From: Clostridiales bacterium
Lineage (GTDB): Bacteria; Bacillota; Clostridia; Lachnospirales; Lachnospiraceae
Direction of reading: 5' to 3'
DNA length: 6,572 nucleotides
Assembly (NCBI GenBank): GCA_021203285.1
Contig: JAJQBM010000201.1
Span: 1 to 6,572, forward strand
Program-made: the position numbers and the translations under genes
Shown: positions 5,162-6,572 of the stretch, in pieces
Layout: every line of letters begins with the position of its first letter
How positions within the stretch are numbered: the stretch's first letter is position 1
The notes under the pieces: generated by a model
The model's input: only the letters and a program-made list of their open reading frames with translations
Told to the model about the DNA's origin: nothing
The model's database searches: none

Positions 5162-5509
5162 ATGCCTTCCAGTAAAGTGTCGATTGACCAGATGGCTTCG
5201 GCCATTATGGAGAGCCTACAGGATTACGCGGACACGGCGGCGGATGAGATGAAGGAAGCTGTCAAAGATGCCGGGAAGACCGTGAAGAAGGAGATCCAGG
5301 CGAATGCGCCGGTGGAGACCGGGGCGTATAAGAAAAGCTGGACAGTGAAAACGGTGCGGGAAACGTCGCAGTCCCTGGAACTGGTGGTGCATTCTAAAAA
5401 CCGGTACCAGCTGGCGCACCTTCTGGAACACGGCCACGCACTTCGAAACGGCGGCCGGGATTGTGTACTTTTCTTCCAATGTGCTGCATCTGGAGCTGTA
5501 CACGGATAA
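5162..5509 (+). CDS. HK97 gp10-like phage protein with a replaced C-terminus
   Basis: ATG 5162 lies 2 nt after the previous stop, with aggcggtgagg upstream as ribosome-binding site. Residues 1-99 fit the HK97 gp10-like / tail-component family: an N-terminal helix, KKEIQANAPVETGAYKKSW (the conserved Ala-Pro-x-x-Thr-Gly-x-x-x-x-Ser segment), then VHSKNRYQLAHLLEHGH and ALRNGGR. At this point relatives continue with a segment like V-x-x-x-PHIxPAEE. Here the frame instead reads 16 unrelated residues (DCVLFF and on) to a stop at 5507. In another frame the same DNA encodes the C-terminal part of the next phage gene. A deletion has therefore fused the two genes out of frame. The protein probably lacks its last 20-30 residues. 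Function may be lost. Confidence 0.8.
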   Translation: MPSSKVSIDQMASAIMESLQDYADTAADEMKEAVKDAGKTVKKEIQANAPVETGAYKKSWTVKTVRETSQSLELVVHSKNRYQLAHLLEHGHALRNGGRDCVLFFQCAASGAVHG

Positions 5510-5636
5510 GAAGGATGTGGAACTGGAGGAAACAGTGGAGGCAGTCCTGACAGGACAGGGGCTGTATTATGACAAGAGCGAGGTATGGATTGAGAGTGAG
5601 CGGCTGTACGAGGTGCTCTATGAAATGGAGGTATAA
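5445..5636 (+). pseudogene. Tail terminator/completion-like protein, C-terminal fragment
   Basis: In the frame that ends with TAA 5634-5636, about 63 codons read ETAAGIVYFSSNVLHLELYT, then DKKDVELEETVEAVL, then YYDKSEVWIESERLYEVLYEMEV. The V-Y-F...LELYTDKKD pattern and the ending S-E-x-L-Y-x-x-x-Y-E-x-E-V resemble the end of small siphovirus tail-terminator or tail-completion proteins (about 110-130 residues), which sit exactly between gp10-like and major tail genes. The front half, including any start codon and ribosome-binding site, is missing. The piece overlaps the out-of-frame end of the gp10-like gene. The exact family name is uncertain; the fragment status is clear. Confidence 0.7.
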
Positions 5637-5639
5637 GAG

Positions 5640-6239
5640 ATGGCTGATAATAACAAGGTGAAGTTCAACCTGAAAAATTCACATTACGCGGTGCTGACGG
5701 TGGACGATGATGGGAACCCGTCCTATGGGACGCCGGTGGCGCTGCCGGGTTCGGTTTCCATCTCCCTGGACGCGAACGGGGAGCCGGAGAATTTCTACGC
5801 GGACGGCGTGGCGTATTATGTGATCAATAACAACATGGGCTATGACGGCGACCTGGAGCTGGCGCTGATCCCGGAATCCTTCCGGACGGATATCCTGAAG
5901 GAGGAGCTGGATGCCAACGGCGTGCTGATCGAGAATTCGGATGTGGAGCTGGCGTCCTTTGCGCTGCTGTTTGAGTTCGACGGCGACCAGAAGCATATCC
6001 GGCACGTGCTGTATAACTGTTCCGCGTCGAGGCCGGGGATCGAGGGCAAGACGAACGAGGACACGAAGGAAGTGCAGACGGAGACGCTGACGATCAAGGC
6101 CACGCCCCTGGCGGACGGCATGGTCAAGGCAAAGACCGGGGACACGACGGATGCCACGGTGTACGGCGCATGGTATGACGCGGTGTACTTGCCGACGGCT
6201 GCGGCGGAAGCAACAGCAGATGAGGGCGGCGAGGGTTAA
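5640..6239 (+). CDS. Phage major tail protein (tail tube)
   Basis: The 199-residue protein begins at ATG 5640 with ggagg (5627-5631) at good spacing, 3 nt after the stop of the tail-terminator remnant. It resembles the phi13-type major tail proteins that polymerise into the siphovirus tail tube. Supporting segments are MADNNKVKFNLKNSHYAVL, the Gly/Pro-rich VALPGSVSISLDANGEPENFYADGV split at ISLDANGE, then NNNMGYDGDLELALIPESF, LLFEFDGDQKHIRHVLYNCS and a late ETLTIKATPLADG. The length is within the family range (about 190-200). The last 15 residues are Ala/Glu/Gly-rich and probably disordered. No lesion is visible, so this gene appears intact. The next gene begins 32 nt later, as expected for a tail chaperone. 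Confidence 0.9.
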   Translation: MADNNKVKFNLKNSHYAVLTVDDDGNPSYGTPVALPGSVSISLDANGEPENFYADGVAYYVINNNMGYDGDLELALIPESFRTDILKEELDANGVLIENSDVELASFALLFEFDGDQKHIRHVLYNCSASRPGIEGKTNEDTKEVQTETLTIKATPLADGMVKAKTGDTTDATVYGAWYDAVYLPTAAAEATADEGGEG

Positions 6240-6271
6240 TCCCGCCGTCCAGCGATTGGAGGATATGATTT

Positions 6272-6572
6272 ATGGGGATGAAGAAAACAATTCAGATTGA
6301 CGGGAAAGATGTAGTGTTCAAGGCCAGCGCGGCGATCCCGCGGATTTACCGTCTGAAATTCCAGAGGGATATTTACAAAGACCTGCGGCTGCTGGAAAAG
6401 GCTGTGGGGGAGTCGGATGAGAAGGAATCCGGGCTGGATCTGTTCTCCCTGGAAATGTTTGAGAATATCGCCTATATCATGGCGAAGCATGCGGATCCGA
6501 AAGCGGTGCCGGATTCCCCGGAGGAGTGGCTGGATGAGTTCAACACCTTCTCCATCTACCAGGTGCTGCCGG
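6272..6572 (+). CDS. Phage tail assembly chaperone, 3' end outside window
   Basis: ATG 6272 follows ggagg (6258-6262) at 9 nt. The frame is open for 100 codons to the right edge. The start MGMKKTIQIDGKDVVFKASA followed by AIPRIYRLKFQRDIYKDL matches the N-terminal domain of siphovirus tail assembly chaperones (gpG-like), which bind the tape measure protein during tail assembly. Later helices (LFSLEMFENIAYIMAKHAD and PEEWLDEFNTFSIYQVLP) also fit. In this family the chaperone gene is often followed by a second frame reached by programmed -1 frameshifting, and that part would lie beyond the window. Its place right after the major tail gene and (by inference) before the tape measure gene supports the call. 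Confidence 0.85.
   Translation, partial: MGMKKTIQIDGKDVVFKASAAIPRIYRLKFQRDIYKDLRLLEKAVGESDEKESGLDLFSLEMFENIAYIMAKHADPKAVPDSPEEWLDEFNTFSIYQVLP

Overview
The window looks like a chromosomal segment from a Gram-positive, Clostridia-type (probably Lachnospiraceae-like) gut bacterium that carries the remains of at least two mobile elements. The taxonomic guess is inference. It rests on strong Shine-Dalgarno sites, moderate GC in the housekeeping gene, and HK97-type phage proteins of the kind common in that family. No rRNA, tRNA or CRISPR array is visible.

Left part (1-2233), host backbone. The end of a gene for a small, very acidic membrane-anchored protein is followed by about 180 nt holding six degenerate copies of an 18-bp repeat and then a strong hairpin. 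Next comes an intact RlmD-type 23S rRNA (uracil-C5)-methyltransferase gene (591-2156) with all its signature motifs, closed by a textbook intrinsic terminator (2187-2233).

Middle part (about 2234-3781), fragment of a conjugative or plasmid-like element. A non-coding stretch with a 62-nt imperfect hairpin leads into a SymE-like, ParA, ParB partition-type cluster. All three genes are damaged. The SymE-like gene has an in-frame TAA, parA has an extra G in a G6 run that breaks the frame just before the Walker A motif, and parB has an in-frame TAG and is cut off after its N-terminal domain.

Right part (about 3782-6572), phage morphogenesis module. The C-terminal half of an HK97-fold major capsid protein is joined directly, and in the same reading frame, to the parB remnant. 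It is followed by a structured intergenic region with three tandem hairpins, then a head-tail connector, a head-closure protein, an HK97 gp10-like protein whose tail is replaced by an out-of-frame piece of the next gene (a tail-terminator-like protein lacking its front half), an intact major tail protein, and the start of a tail-assembly chaperone that runs off the window. The order is the standard siphovirus head-to-tail order, but terminase, portal, protease and the front of the capsid gene are missing upstream.

The most notable result is therefore a mosaic of deletion junctions and point lesions next to rlmD, rather than a working new system. The key observations are the ParB/capsid chimeric junction, the internal deletion between the gp10-like and tail-terminator genes, three independent inactivating lesions in the SymE-ParA-ParB cluster, the 18-bp repeat block, and two structured non-coding stretches.
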